Origin: Jacaranda mimosifolia
Lineage: Eukaryota > Streptophyta > Magnoliopsida > Lamiales > Bignoniaceae
Length of the DNA stretch: 64,000 bases
Assembly (NCBI GenBank): GCA_018894105.1
Contig: CM032121.1
Span: forward strand, 30,480,230-30,544,229
Direction: 5' to 3'
The notes under the pieces: model-generated
Seen by the model: only the letters and a program-made list of their open reading frames with translations
Databases searched by the model: none
Told to the model about the DNA's origin: nothing
Made by a program: the position numbers and the translations under genes
In this document: positions 46,126-58,227 of the stretch, one piece after another
Layout of the letters: each line of letters begins with the position of its first letter
Position numbering within the stretch: the stretch's first letter is position 1

Positions 46126-47820
46126 TAAGATTTTGGTCAGTCCATCTTGACGAATTGTGGCCCACTTGTTCATCGAACGATACAACCGACATGGCAATGC
46201 TCGGCCCATTCGAGTGCCTCTGTGCCATATTTGTCTAACGCATCCCGTCGCAACCAGCATTTGCATTTTGCTACTAGCCCCTGCAACAAGCATCCATAGC
46301 CGGTACCTCATGTCAATTGTACTGCCTACATGAAAAAATTATTGACTAATTCATCAATTTTATATTTATATTTAAAAATTTTTCAAATTGAATCTTAAAA
46401 TTAAATGACAAAATCAAATATTTTATGAAATTAAGGCGTTTATGACAATATAAATCATATTTTCTGAACTAAAGAAATAAATGTTGAGGGTTTGATAACT
46501 CAAATTAAATTTTGTGGTTAAAGAAAAGAATATCAATAAAATAATGGAGATTAATCAAATTAGACAATTTTCTCAATGAAATTTTGAGACGACCCATGAT
46601 TTTCGAGGTGGACATAGATACTCATGAAACTCATCAAATTCTATTATACGTTAGAGACTTCGCTGTGAATACCTTCAAATTAATATTATTGAGAGACAAA
46701 TTAACTTTAACAAGATCAAAGCGTCAATTTTTTCTTTTGAAGTTTCAAATTGCAAAATACTTAATCCTAAATAGAAAAATTAGAGAATTGAAATAGAAAT
46801 CAAATTTAATTGAATATTAATTTGTATTATTTTCTTGTTTTGAAATTTTATTTTATATAAATAAAATATATGTTATAATTTTCTAACATACATAGGGAAA
46901 TAATCTTTACTCCCATCTCCTCTCTTTACGAATCAAGTTTCAAGTTCAAATGGAGACAAATGACAACTATTCCAATTTAACACATTTCAAATTTCTCAAA
47001 TCAAACTATGTAACCACTACTCTGAAGCAAAAGCATGAGGGGGCAAGAAATATGGTCTTTTCACATTTCTAGACAAATTTTCGTAGAAAGGAGAGGCAAA
47101 GCAAGGAATGGGAGCTATAGAGATAAGTTGTTAATCCAATTACGACTCAAGAATATTCTACAACCTCAAATTGTAAAATAGTAGGAGCCACAATGGTCCA
47201 AACTACTTAATTGTAAGAAAAAATTGTGTCATTGAGTTCAACATTGGCAATTTGTTTAAGTATATTAAGCATGCGGTGATCAAATCTACAAATTTACTGA
47301 AAATTTTGAATGCATGAATTGAAGATCGTCAAAATAATCCACAGTCATATAACATTTTAGAACAAAAGATTTCAAGTATAGCAAAAAGCAGTTCGAACAC
47401 AAAAATCAATGTATCTATCAATGGTCTTACTTCGACGTGTAAGTCGAAGAATTTTGTTGTTGAAGCAATTGCTAGAAAATATAAGTTGAAGCTCAAACTT
47501 TCAAATCATACAAGAAGCCTTACACAAAAAGAATTGAGCAATTGAAAATGCCTGAAAGTTACTAGCCAGCATAATTTCAATCATTTGATGGCTGTGGAGA
47601 TTCAAAACAACATATTGTTCACTGTGTTGAAATATTTAAAGCAAATTTTTAGGCCCATAATTTTAATTGAATAATTCACAATTAGGTTAAGTCCATTAGG
47701 GCACTTTTATTTTATTTGTTTGAGAACATATTTATAGGAATTTAGTCAAGAAAAAAAAAAAAAAAACCTTTACAACTTTATGGAAACTTACAAAACAATT
47801 AAAATTTCTCCCTTTTGACT

Positions 47821-48280
47821 CAACGAGATTGAAGCAAAGAGACAAAATAATCATGGTCGAGCTTAATATCATCGATTTGTTTTTCAAGAGAAAAGCTAAT
47901 GATAATACAAGAGTTGGTGAATCATCTACTATGTCATCAACAATTCAATTCAGCAATGAAGAACAACATCAATCTAAAATTTCAAGAATAACATCAATCT
48001 AAAATTCCAAGAGTGGAAAAAGATGTTGATGCTTCTTTATTAGAAAAAGATCCAAGAAATCGCTTACCAATATGGCAATATAATACTGACCAACGAGAAA
48101 AAATTCGAAGATTTTATATACAGAGTGGACCATATCAACCTACTTTTACTGATATGAAAGAGCATCGCGCTCAACTTCGATAATATATATTTCAAATTCA
48201 TAAATTATAAAATTTATACTTGAATTTCTATGTTTTATAATTTTTGCCTCCCAAAATCTCAATTTCGGATCCGTCCCTGT
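47821..48280 (+). pseudogene. hAT transposase N-terminal remnant with 3' end
   Basis: The + strand reads IDLFFKRKANDNTRVGESST near the start and, after breaks, LEKDPRNRLPIWQYNTDQRE then KIRRFYIQSGPYQPTFTDM, matching the N-terminal TTF-type region of plant hAT transposases (family pattern DPGxR-x-I-x-x-Y ... IRRAYL-x-x-GP-x-QP). Stop at about 48183. It ends at GGATCCGTCCCTG (48268-48280), the kind of terminal sequence hAT elements of this group carry. The catalytic and dimerisation parts are missing, so this is a deletion derivative. Confidence 0.65.
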
Positions 48281-48713
48281 TGATGGAGATATTCCAATCA
48301 AGCAATTTTGCTCTATCCTTGAAATACTCAGCTTTTGATTGGTATGTTAGTCTTGAACTTAATTCCATTGATAAGTAACAAGATCTACAAAGCAAGTTTC
48401 TCAATTGGTTTTATGATAGCTGTCGTACTTTGGTATGATTGAGCTTAATAATTTGAAACAAAAAGAAGATGACCCCATGCTTGAGTATATAATAATCGAG
48501 CAACTTATCTTTATTTAGAAAGATACTTTGTCTAAATTTTCTGCAATTAAAATATGTATTCCAAGAATGTATTGGAGTCCTTAACGCATACTTAGAGGAA
48601 TCAGAATGAAATTTTTTGGAGAATTGATAACTCGTGCATATAACATTGAGTTAAGCGTGAATATTGATAAACAAGAATACTCAACTGATATTAATGATGA
48701 TGAAGATGAAGAC
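48281..48713 (+). pseudogene. gypsy gag fragment
   Basis: The + strand pieces read IPIKQFCSILEILSF, FGMIELNNLKQKEDDPMLEY and IKICIPRMYWS, then MKFFGELITRAYNIELSVN. They match a plant gypsy gag in which TVSMxELTNxKQxxxExVxDYI and FEELATRAHDMELS are typical. In-frame stops show decay. It adjoins the hAT terminus on its left and a MITE on its right. Confidence 0.65.
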
Positions 48714-48716
48714 TAA

Positions 48717-49104
48717 GAGGGTGTTTGGGTGAGCTTATAAGCTCCTTAAGATATCTTATAAGATGTTTAAGAGCTTATAAGTTGATAAAAAATATTTGGT
48801 AATTTTTTCAAAAAAAGAGCTTATAAAATCCTAAAATAAGATGTTCGTAGCTTATAAGCTCTTTTAAAAAAAGTAAGGAGACCCCCAATTTATTTTTAAA
48901 ATATTAACAAACTACTTCATTTTTAACCATTTTAATTACAAAATTGTCATTATTAACATCTTGTGAGCTACAAGATTTTATTTTACCCAAACACTTCAAC
49001 AACTTATTTTAAAAATAAGATCTAACATCTTATAAGTTCTAAAAATATCTTATAAGATGTAGGAGTTTATAAGATATTTAAAATAAATTTAGCCAAACAC
49101 TCTC
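48717..49104. mobile_element. PIF/Harbinger-like MITE, 388 bp
   Basis: It starts GAGGGTGTTTGG and ends CCAAACACTCTC, with TAA on both sides (48714-48716 and 49105-49107). The interior repeats AGCTTATAAG / ATCTTATAAG motifs in both directions, so the whole element could fold into a hairpin. Confidence 0.8.
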
Positions 49105-49179
49105 TAAGTGGTGTCATATTTTATCTCTACTGACTTTGAATTTTCAATATGCTCCTGAACACATGCATAAATTTTGTAT

Positions 49180-49690
49180 ACAAGAATAAACTGTTTAAAT
49201 TCTTCAAATTAAAGTACAAGTACTCTTAGATATGAGCTTAAATTCTTTAAAAAATTTATATTTAGACTTATATATGATACTCTTTGATATGAGTATGAAC
49301 TATTAACATGTTCAAATAAATTCAAAAGTTCTTTGATAAGAGTATAAACTTGTATAAGTTAAATGAAATGAAACATTCATTAACAAAAGTATAAAAGTGT
49401 CTAGAAGTTTAATCCAACGGAAGAGTCCTTGATATGAGTATAAATTATCCAATAAATTTAAGTTAAGACTTGTTGATATAAACAATCTATAAATTTAAAT
49501 AAAGACTCTTTAGTATGAGTATAAATTATTTAATAAATTCAAATAGAAACTCCCTAATATTAGTATAGACTATTTAACAAATTTAAATTTAAATAGAAAA
49601 CATGTTTTTATAAGTATAAACTATCAAAAATTAAAACTAAGGAACTCCACAATACGAGTTTAAATTATCCATTCCAGATAAGTTCAAGCA
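49180..49690 (+). repeat. Degenerate tandem repeat, unit about 60 bp
   Basis: About eight diverged units of the form GATATGAGTATAAACTATT-x-AA-AAATTCAAATA-A-ACTCTTT (cores near 49229, 49276, 49330, 49432, 49515, 49560, 49607 and 49655). As in the first gypsy element of this window, the array lies between gag and the 3' LTR. Confidence 0.7.
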
Positions 49691-50326
49691 AATTACTGTA
49701 ACTTGATCATTTGAATGAATTATTTCAAGACTCATTCTCTTTTCATCAACCAAAATTGATATACGTGAACAGGTCTCGAGGGGCATTTGTGGATATGAAA
49801 AACTAGTTATCTAATTTATCAATTTTATATTTATATTTTTGAAATATGTCAAATTGAATTTTAAAATTAAATAAAATATTTAATTGATGAAAAAAATCAA
49901 ATATTATCATATATGAAATTTAGATGTTTATGGAAATTCAATCTATCTTGCAAAATAAAAATAAAAAAAGTAAAATTTAATATTATAGTAATTTAGATCA
50001 CATCTTGTGATTAAGGAAATGAATAGCAATTAAATCATGCTAATTGCAAAAACTCATTCCTTGCAAATATAAATAAAGGTGACCTTCAAGAAGCCAAAAA
50101 CACACAACATACTCTACATGCAAGCAAGAGGAAATTCAGAGGAGGTTCGCGTCGCAATTCTCTTTATAAATTTTTAAAAAATCCACAGTGTTCAAGGGAG
50201 GACACCATAGCGTTCATCATGAAACTTATCAAACTCCGATATTTAATTTAAAATTACAGTGCAAAATCATCAATTAATGTTTCAAAAGATAATTCAATTT
50301 TCAAAAAAATTCGTATTATGCTTTAT

Positions 50327-51605
50327 AAGCATGGATGGAGGCAGAGGCTAGCAGAGCCTCTGGCCCCCCTAGCTTTATATATACATACATACATATATAT
50401 ATAAATATATATATTAATAGTAACTTTTACTTTTTATTTTTTTGAATTTTAGTAATAATTTTTTACTTATTTTAATTTTGTAAAGTTAAAAAAATTAGGC
50501 CCATATTTACAATTTAATAATTAAGTGAATTTTTTTAAATAGTATTTTTTTTTCTTTGTCTTTAACACATGATTTGTTGATTTTTTTTTAATTTATCTCT
50601 TATTTTTAATTAGAATAATATATATTATTTTCTTTATTCTTTAATTTTATAACATGTTTTAGGTGTTTGTTTATATGCATTATATAACATATGTTATCTT
50701 CAATTGAAAGCAAGTCAAAATTACACGTGCTTTTAGGTCTTTTCAAAAGAATAAAGTTTATGGCATGGTTTAAAAAATCGGATCGGATCGGCCGTCGTAC
50801 CGGTCTGATTTTTTCAAAAAATTGAAAAACTTAAAAAAATGACCAATTTTGTTAAAACCGTTCAAAACCAGCCAGTCGGACCGGTGAACCATTCCGGTTC
50901 AATTGAACCGGAGTGGTTTTTTCATTTAATTTTTTTAATGAAATTATTTTTTTTCGTCTAAGTATAAAGTTTGAAGGCTAAGGTACACCTCATAAGCTAT
51001 CTAAAAGTAAAAAAAAAAAAAAAAAAGGCCTTTATTTAGAGTTTAGACTTTAGAATTAACTCACATACTCTCAACTTTAAATGTTAAACTTGAGATATTT
51101 AAATTGTTGTGATAATTTATAATATAAATTGTGAAATTTGGGTTGTGATGCTAGACAATATTATTTAAGCTCTTTATGTTTTATATTTTTGCATTTTATT
51201 AATTTTTAAGTAATACATATAATATAAATATATATATTTCGTAATTATGACGTCACGGTTCAATTGCGGTTCAATTACGATCTGATCAATGGTTGAACCA
51301 GTGAACCGTGAACCAGTAAGTTTTCCGGTTCAATGAACGGTCCGATTTTTCGAACATTGATTTATGGTCAAATATTGTATAGTCAAATAATCAAAATATA
51401 TATATTTGAGATTGTTATTCTTATATATATTATTAAATTTTTTAATATTGATTCGATTATTAATGAATTTTATAACATAAAAGAGCGTTACGCTCAACTT
51501 CAATGGAAATGTATATTTTGAATTCATAAGTTATCAAATTTATATTTGAATCTTTTGTTTTATAATTTTTCTTTCCCCACACTTTCACATATGTATCCAT
51601 CCTTA
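50327..51605 (+). mobile_element. hAT deletion derivative with a nested hAT MITE
   Basis: The left end region (GCATGGATGGAGGCAGAGGC then CCTCTGGCCCCCC) resembles the start of plant hAT elements. The right part (51480-51605; AAAGAGCGTTACGCTCAACTTC and on to TATCCATCC) is clearly related to the end of the hAT remnant at 48160-48280 (AAAGAGCATCGCGCTCAACTTC). Only the transposase tail of that shared region remains. The 596-bp MITE 50764-51359 is inserted in it. Exact ends and target duplication are not established. Confidence 0.5.
50764..51359 (+). mobile_element. hAT MITE, copy 2 (CATGGTTTAAAAAATCGGA family), 596 bp
   Basis: It begins CATGGTTTAAAAAATCGGATCGG and ends CGATTTTTCGAACATTG, an inverted match. 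GTTTATGG (50756-50763) and ATTTATGG (51360-51367) flank it, an 8-bp duplication with one mismatch. It shares its full architecture with copy 1 at 45540-46076. CGGTTCAA motifs recur in both orientations near the ends. Confidence 0.8.
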
Positions 51606-52287
51606 CTTGTAACTCTCTAAATCCAAAATCTTTATTCCTAAACAAAAATCAAATAATTAAAATAGAAGCCATATTCCTAATTATCAAATTCAATTATATT
51701 TTAATTTATAATATTTATTTTTTCTGTAAATTTTAATTTATAGACATGAAATTAATTTATATTACAATTATCTTCATCATTCAAGTACACAAACAGAAAG
51801 GTAAAGAAACAAATGCAAAGTGAAAATATAAAAAGAACAGAAATTTCCAAACGCGATATATTTGGTTTTATTCGCCCAACATATTTTTATTTTCCTAAAA
51901 TATTTTCAAAACACAAACAAATATTTATCCCAAAATTTAATTTTTTTTTCTCTCAAAATATTAAAAAATTCTATCGTTTCAAATCATTATATCAATCAAA
52001 AAAATATATTTATAACTTTCAATCATTATTTTAATATAAATATATATTTTTTAATTATTATATCACTATAAAAATAGCACTTAATGATATAAAAATTTTA
52101 TGTGACATCATTAATCAAACAAAAAATTTACATGAAAAGATATTTATAGTAAAATTTATCTTTTCTCTCAAAATACTACCAAACATAATTTCATTTTCAA
52201 CACATTCTCTAATCCCACTTTTAAAACATATTTTTCTAAAACATTCTCCCAAAATACCTCAAAATAAATCCAAATATTGCCTAAAAT
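51606..52287. other. Intergenic, nothing recognised
   Basis: AT-rich, with T-rich runs near 51940 and no coding signal. ORFs at 51813-52071 are low-complexity. Confidence 0.5.
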
Positions 52288-53105
52288 TAGGGGTGTAAAC
52301 GAATATTAAACGGTTTGAATACACTGTTTTCATATTCATATCCATTTAACTTTTCGAATATTCGAATACGAATAAAGATTTGACGGATATTTAATAATGA
52401 TATCCGAATTCATATCCGTCGAATATCGATCGAATTCGGATATATTTGTATTCGATTATAATTATTCAAATGCATTCATATTTGATTAAACTTATTTGTA
52501 TTCGAATTATTTTTTTATATTCATATTTGATGATAATTATTTAAATATCTATTTGCGAATATCCAAATACGTGAATTTATGAACCTATAATAAATACATA
52601 TTTTAATTAATAAATGAAACTATACAATTTCATTACAAAGAAAGCAATCAAACAGATAGCATAATTTCTAATTAATAAGTGACTTTTAATTAATTTTTAG
52701 TACTAAGTAATAATAATAGTGATATTTATGTATTTAATTACAAAGTCAACCAACAATAATTATGTTCATTAACTTTATCCTTTATTTTTTTTCTCTATAT
52801 TGCAATAATTTTTAATTTTTTTTCTTCACAATTCTTCAATTATAATTTATATACATACATGTATGGATTATGATATTTTTATTGAAAAATATGAATAATA
52901 TATTATATAATATATATATATATATATTTAGAGCGAATATTAAACGAATCGGATACGCATTTACCATATGCGTATCCATTTATAATTTGATATCTACTAA
53001 TTGAATGCGGATAATATTTGCTTTAAATGGATGCAAATAAATTTTATATAAACGGATACGAATACAAACGGTAAATAAATTTTCGAATATTCATTTACAA
53101 CCCTA
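52288..53105. mobile_element. hAT-type MITE, 818 bp
   Basis: It begins TAGGGGTGTAAACGAATATT and ends CATTTACAACCCTA, inverted relatives. The 8-bp target duplication CCTAAAAT is exact (52280-52287 and 53106-53113). The interior consists of ATTCGAATAC/GGATATCCG-type motifs like those in the MITE of the HSF intron, so both belong to one broad group. Confidence 0.85.
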
Positions 53106-53606
53106 CCTAAAATCTTTGTTTTGGGAGACTGGTTGAGTGATGAGTACTAGGTTGGGGATTTGACTTACTAATAATGATTAATAGTTAGCAAGTTGTTAAA
53201 CTCTGCCCTTATTATTTGAATTCTAAAATGATTATTTTTATTTTTATTTTGTTTAAAAATAAAGAAATATGATTGTTTAGACTTTTTTAATAAAAAATAT
53301 CAATTTTATATATAAATATTTATAATTTTTAAACTTAAAATATCTACTAATTTAAAAATAATTAAGGCCCATTAAATAATTAAATAATAATTTTTCTCCT
53401 TCATCTCAAGATAATTAATAACACATTTTATTTAATAATATTTATTATTCCAACATAATGCATTCTAATCAATTAAACAATATTATTATTCTATTTTAAT
53501 TTAATAAATAAAATATAAAAAGTTAAATAAAAGTATTTTATTAAAATATTTAGTATTATTACATTAAAATAATATTTTTAATTCGATTATTTTTTAAAAT
53601 CTATAT

Positions 53607-54057
53607 AGGCTTTGTTTGTTTGTCAACCCCCAATTCATTTTCCAACTCCCAAAATTTAAACAAACAAATACTACACATTCCTCAATCTCACTCACAAAAT
53701 ACAAAATTTATTTCCAAAAAACCCCTACTATTCCCAACTCCACATCATTTCCCAAGGCACCCCACATTCTTTCATCATTACAAATATATATATATACTAC
53801 CACTCATACAATCTATATATACATATATATAAATAATTTTAAAATATTTATTTCACCACACAAACCCAACAAAAAAGTCATTAATGTGACATCTTGTCCT
53901 CTCAAACACAAACAAACAAACTATTTTTTTTTCCAATTCATTCTCCCAAATTATAAACAAACAACCATCACATTTTTCAACCTCGTTACTCAAAATTCAT
54001 TCTCCCAAAATATTTTGGAAGAATGTCCCAATTTACATCCAAACAAAATCATAGACT
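53607..54057. mobile_element. Probable MITE immediately upstream of RCCR copy 1
   Basis: The left edge AGGCTTTGTTTGTTTG and right edge CCAAACAAAATCATAGACT are imperfect inverted repeats. The interior is rich in AACAAACAAA and CTCCCAAAAT, as in the MITE at 57699-58224. A target duplication is not clear. Its right edge lies 219 bp before the RCCR start codon, so it forms much of that gene's upstream region. Confidence 0.45.
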
Positions 54058-54276
54058 ATTAATTCAATCATGTTTTAGTTTTTCCACACAAAAAATAATA
54101 ATATAACGAAAGGGGATCAGGTTGCAAATCATTCAAAAAGCTCCAAGGAGCCTTGAATTGATTAACCGGACAAGACTGGATTTTCGTAGTGAGTGATGTA
54201 CTGTCTCGTTGTCAAAACTGTTGAATACGCATATTAAGTGGAGTGAGAAGGGAAAGTTGTCGATTACCATTCCCTT

Positions 54277-54739
54277 ATGGCTATAATCTCTGCCAGTTTT
54301 TCAAATTCCACTTTCCATTTCCCTCTACCTTCTTCTTCTTCTTCTTCTACTCCAACTTCTCGCCTTCCAAAAACTCGATTTTCACGCCGATCAACATCCA
54401 TGGATTCCGGCGATGAGCTCACAGCGAAATTCATGGAGTTCCCCCATGTCTCCGGCCCGCACAGGAACCTGATGTTGGAGCTGGTATCTTCTGTGGAGAC
54501 CCGGCTTGGATCCTCGCTCCAACCTTGTACTCTCCCGTCCGAAGTACAATATTTTGAGAACCCTACTGGTACCGCACAGGCTTCTCTCCACCTCAGATCC
54601 GGCCTCTCTTCTTCTCAGGTACCCTGTTCTTCTCTATGACGTTTGCTCTCTCCTTTTCTACATGCCACAATTTCTATTCCTTCAAAATTTCTGCTAAACA
54701 AGGCAACGGTACTGTAGTAGTTTAGATGTTTAAATTGTA

Positions 54740-54771
<32 letters not shown>

Positions 54772-56903
54772 GATCTGCAATTTGGATCAAGTATTTCAAA
54801 AGATATTTTCCTAAAAGCTTGTGGTGGTGGTGTGTGGAATCAAATCGGGAGTGTTAATGTAGACGCTTTGTTCTCCAGCAAGAATTCAGTGAGCTGCAAA
54901 GTATCAAAAATAAAGAAAAATTTGTAAGTTTAATTGAATATAATGGAAAAAATAAATGAAAAAAATGTGAGACTTTCGTAAATTAAATGTCTCTCATGAT
55001 TGTATATTAATAGTTAATTGAAGCTTTGTCGATTTCTGTAATCATATCCAAGAGCCAAGTGGAGGGATTGATGGAGAAGTTAAGCTCTCACGTAATTAAG
55101 CACAATTTCCTTATCTTCTTACCATGACAGGTCGAGAGGATAATGATCCGTGCCAAAATCTACCTTACACTTGCTTGTATGGGGAAATTGCATTTTTGGT
55201 GCCATAACTTTGCTCAACTTGAGATTATGACTTGTCAAATTTCAAATTTAGTTCTGTAAGTCTCACAAAAGTATCACATTTAGTTTGGTTTTACTGGAAA
55301 TTCATTTTGGCTGGAACGAATCAAGTGGCTGGCATGCTGGAATGATGGCGAGGGGCGCATTGATTTGATGATGTGGACCATGTGTTAATAATTTTCGGCG
55401 TGCCACACCATCAATTCTTTCCGTTAAGTTCTGGCTAATTGTAACAATTTTGTTAAACATACATGACTAAATTTGAAGTTTGGCATGTTAAAGAATAAAA
55501 ATCCCAAAGTGGGAGAAGCTACATAATGAAATATGCAGTTTTTCCCTTCTTCATATAGTGCCGACGTTCTGAATCATTAACAGTTAATGTTATTATGACT
55601 AAAAACATGAAGAAATTCTAATTTTCCGAGTAATTGTTCTTAATCTCATCTTAATGTCTTGATTTGAGAGCAAGAGCATACTCGCAAATAAGAATGGAAG
55701 AAATCTCACTTTCTGAGTGATGATTTCACTTAATTGACTTGTGGAGGTTGCTTAGATATATAGCATGATTTTGATATTTCTTAAGCAAGTAATATAGTCT
55801 AGGACTCACATCTAACATTAATTAAGTACATAAATAAGAATCAAATTCTGTGTGCATGATATTGATACGTGTGTGACTCTCATCCTACTGTGCAAACACA
55901 ACACAATTAAATCAAAATTTTTGTGCATGTGTTGCCTTGATCAAAGCCTTTCTGTATTGTTGGAAAACTCTGCTGGGCACTTTCCTTGGTTGTTTATTGC
56001 AATTTTGGGCAGGAAAGCTGCACCCCCATGGTAATCCTTGTTTACTTCTCATGGTCATGGTTATTTACTTCTTGGGGTTGCACAGCTAAATATTGTGCAA
56101 AATGCTCTTATGTTGCTGAAGGGTGGGATACAAACTATAGTTTAACAGATATTATGGTACTCAGATCAAAGATCTTATGGACATAGTTTGAGTTGAGTGC
56201 TAATCATTTATATTTTTTCACATCATACTTGTCAAGTTATATGCCAGATCAAATTCTCAATTCTTAGGAAATTTGAACATGCATGTATCAGGTTGATTTC
56301 ATTTTGGGCGGCTGGATCCACTGCAAGTTGCCATCTGGTGGAGCCTTGAACATAACAAGCCTGTCAGCCTATTTGAAACCTTTGACGGATGCTCCACACT
56401 TCCTGCTGGACCTCATCCAGAGCAGCCCAACATCACTCGTGCTAATCCTAGATTTGACTCCACGAAAAGATCTCATCTTCTATCCTAATTACCTTAAAAC
56501 CTACTATGAAGACACTCAGATGGACAGACATAGACAACGTCTTCAGATGCTGCCGGAGGTAAGACCTTACTTCTCACCATCGCTTTATGTACGAGCTGTT
56601 GTTTCTCCGACAGCAATCCTAGTCAACATAGACATTGGGGATGGTGAAAAGACAAATATAGAAGAGATAATTGCAGACCATGTCAGTCCCATTGCCAAGG
56701 AGTTGCTACAATTTTGGATGGACTCATGTGCCTGTTTGGAGAGACGTGTGGGAGAGTCTGAGAAGACCTATTTAGCTGAAAGGGATCGAATAATTAAGAA
56801 CACAACCGTTGAGGTTGATCTTGGGTCAAGTTTCCCAAGGTTGTTTGGGCAAGAAGTGGCTGATAGAGTATTAGGTGTCCTAAAGGAATGTTACAATAAA
56901 TAA
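54277..56903 (+). CDS. ACD2: Red chlorophyll catabolite reductase, copy 1 (RCCR/ACD2)
   Basis: Exons 54277-54618 and 56292-56903 (intron gtaccc...tatcag) encode 317 aa, close to the Arabidopsis length of about 319. Residues 1-42 are Ser/Thr/Arg-rich and act as a chloroplast transit peptide. The mature part has the family blocks KFMEFPHVSGPHRNLMLELV, SLHLRSG, GGWIHCKLPSGGALNITSLS, LVLILDLTPRKD, MLPEVRPYFSPSLYVR, DHVSPIAKELL and FPRLFGQEV. RCCR makes the ferredoxin-dependent reduction of red chlorophyll catabolite to primary fluorescent catabolite, working with PAO. Numbering follows Arabidopsis to at least 218: position 154 is Asp instead of the reported Glu154, 218 is Val, and D290 matches the reported Asp291. 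The frame is intact and the family call is firm. Confidence 0.93.
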
Positions 56904-57331
56904 TCCTTCTACTTCGGAGATGTCAATATATATATATATATATAAATTTCATATACAAATTTCATATACTGTTTGCAATTGTAAGAACTGAGAAGTTGAT
57001 GGAGCTTCTTCATTATTTGCCATTTTGAATGTGGAAAAGTGCCACTTTTGTATAACATACAAAGGGGTTAAATGTTTTCTGCTTCTACCCAGCACGCTCC
57101 GCTCAGATTCACCGGCTTATTCCGCATCAGACTAATCTAATTTAATTTTTCAATAAAAAAGTGACACATTCTAAGCATTAAAACTTCACTTTCAGATTGG
57201 GTGATTCGTTTAATATTGCTGCAACATAAATGCATACACACATAAGAATAATTATATGGTGTCTTTTATATATTTCTTTGCACTCATAAAAATTTTAATT
57301 CTCACAAATTTTTCTAATAGCGAGAAGTTAA
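56904..57331. other. 3' flank of RCCR copy 1
   Basis: Presumed 3' UTR and flank. A TA repeat lies at 56929-56943 and an AATAAA poly-A signal candidate at 57153-57158. No gene is seen. Confidence 0.5.
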
Positions 57332-57695
57332 GAGCTGTCTGGTTTTATCTTCACTTATATTTTTTATTTCCATCATTTCTAAAATTTGAAAAGTTAGTTA
57401 GTGGAAATAAGTTGAAAATGAGTTTGTATTTGGATAGATTGTTTGAAAAGTAATGATTATGTTATTTTGAATAAATTGTAGGTGGTGAGAAATAGAAATA
57501 ATAGAATAGAGAGAGAAGATATATGTATATATATGTATGTAACATGTTATTGGGAGAAGATATATAGATTATTGGATAATGTGTTTTGAAAATGAAAATA
57601 AAAATGAAAATGATATTGGATGAAAATATGTAAAAATTGATGTGTTTCATTTATGGAATAGTGGAAAATGTGAAAATGGAGTGTGAAACCGGCCC
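57332..57695. mobile_element. Tourist-like MITE, 364 bp
   Basis: It starts GAGCTGTCTGGTTTTATC after TAA (57329-57331) and ends GTGAAACCGGCCC before TAA (57696-57698). The TIR is imperfect. The right TAA also serves as the left target site of the next MITE, so one element inserted at the edge of the other. Confidence 0.6.
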
Positions 57696-57698
57696 TAA

Positions 57699-58224
57699 GG
57701 CTATGTTTGGTTACATTTTGCCAAAACAAATTTGTTTTGACAAAATGTAACCAAACATATGAATATATTTTTTGCCAAAACAATAATTTCTAATTTCCAA
57801 AATACCCCTTCAAATCAATTAATTTATTACCAAAACCTCATATAAATACATATACTGATATACATATCATAATATTTTATTATTATTTTTATAATTAAAA
57901 AATTATATCTAATCATCACATATACATATTATATATTTTATTATTATTTTTACAATAAAGAATATTATTCAATTTCATTTTCACTCCAAAAATTCAACAA
58001 AAAAATATTGATTTGACTGCTACAGTAGAAATTGTCTCCTCCCAAAACATAAACAAACATACCAAAACTCTCCCCAAAATAATTTTCTAACTATTCCCAA
58101 AACATAAACAAACAAACATACATCACATTCTCCAACACAAATTTCACATTCTCTAACCCACTCCCAAGACTCATTTTCCCAAAATATATAATCCAAAACA
58201 TACTATTCATATCCAAATATTACC
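57699..58224. mobile_element. PIF/Harbinger-like MITE with terminal hairpin, 526 bp
   Basis: It starts GGCTATGTTTGG after TAA (57696-57698) and ends CCAAATATTACC before TAA (58225-58227). Directly at the left end, ATGTTTGGTTACATTTTG is followed after a short loop by its reverse complement CAAAATGTAACCAAACAT (57702-57757). This forms an 18-bp stem, with a second arm CAAAACAAATTTGTTTTG at the centre. The interior CAACATTCTCC/CCCAAAACATAAACAAAC motifs resemble those of 53607-54057. Confidence 0.7.
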
Positions 58225-58227
58225 TAA

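Larger units (their letters stand above)
46323..50320 (+). mobile_element. Decayed gag-bearing gypsy remnant
   Basis: Two related direct repeats begin TGCCTACATGAAAAA (46323) and TGTGGATATGAAAAA (49789) and stay similar for several hundred bp (ATCAATTTTATATTTATATTT, later CATGAAACT-ATCAAA). The right one follows a purine tract TCGAGGGGCATT (49777-49788), so they look like a diverged LTR pair. Between them lie a gag fragment (48281-48713), a tandem-repeat zone (about 49180-49690), a MITE and hAT sequence. No pol is seen. LTR 3' edges cannot be fixed. Confidence 0.5.
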
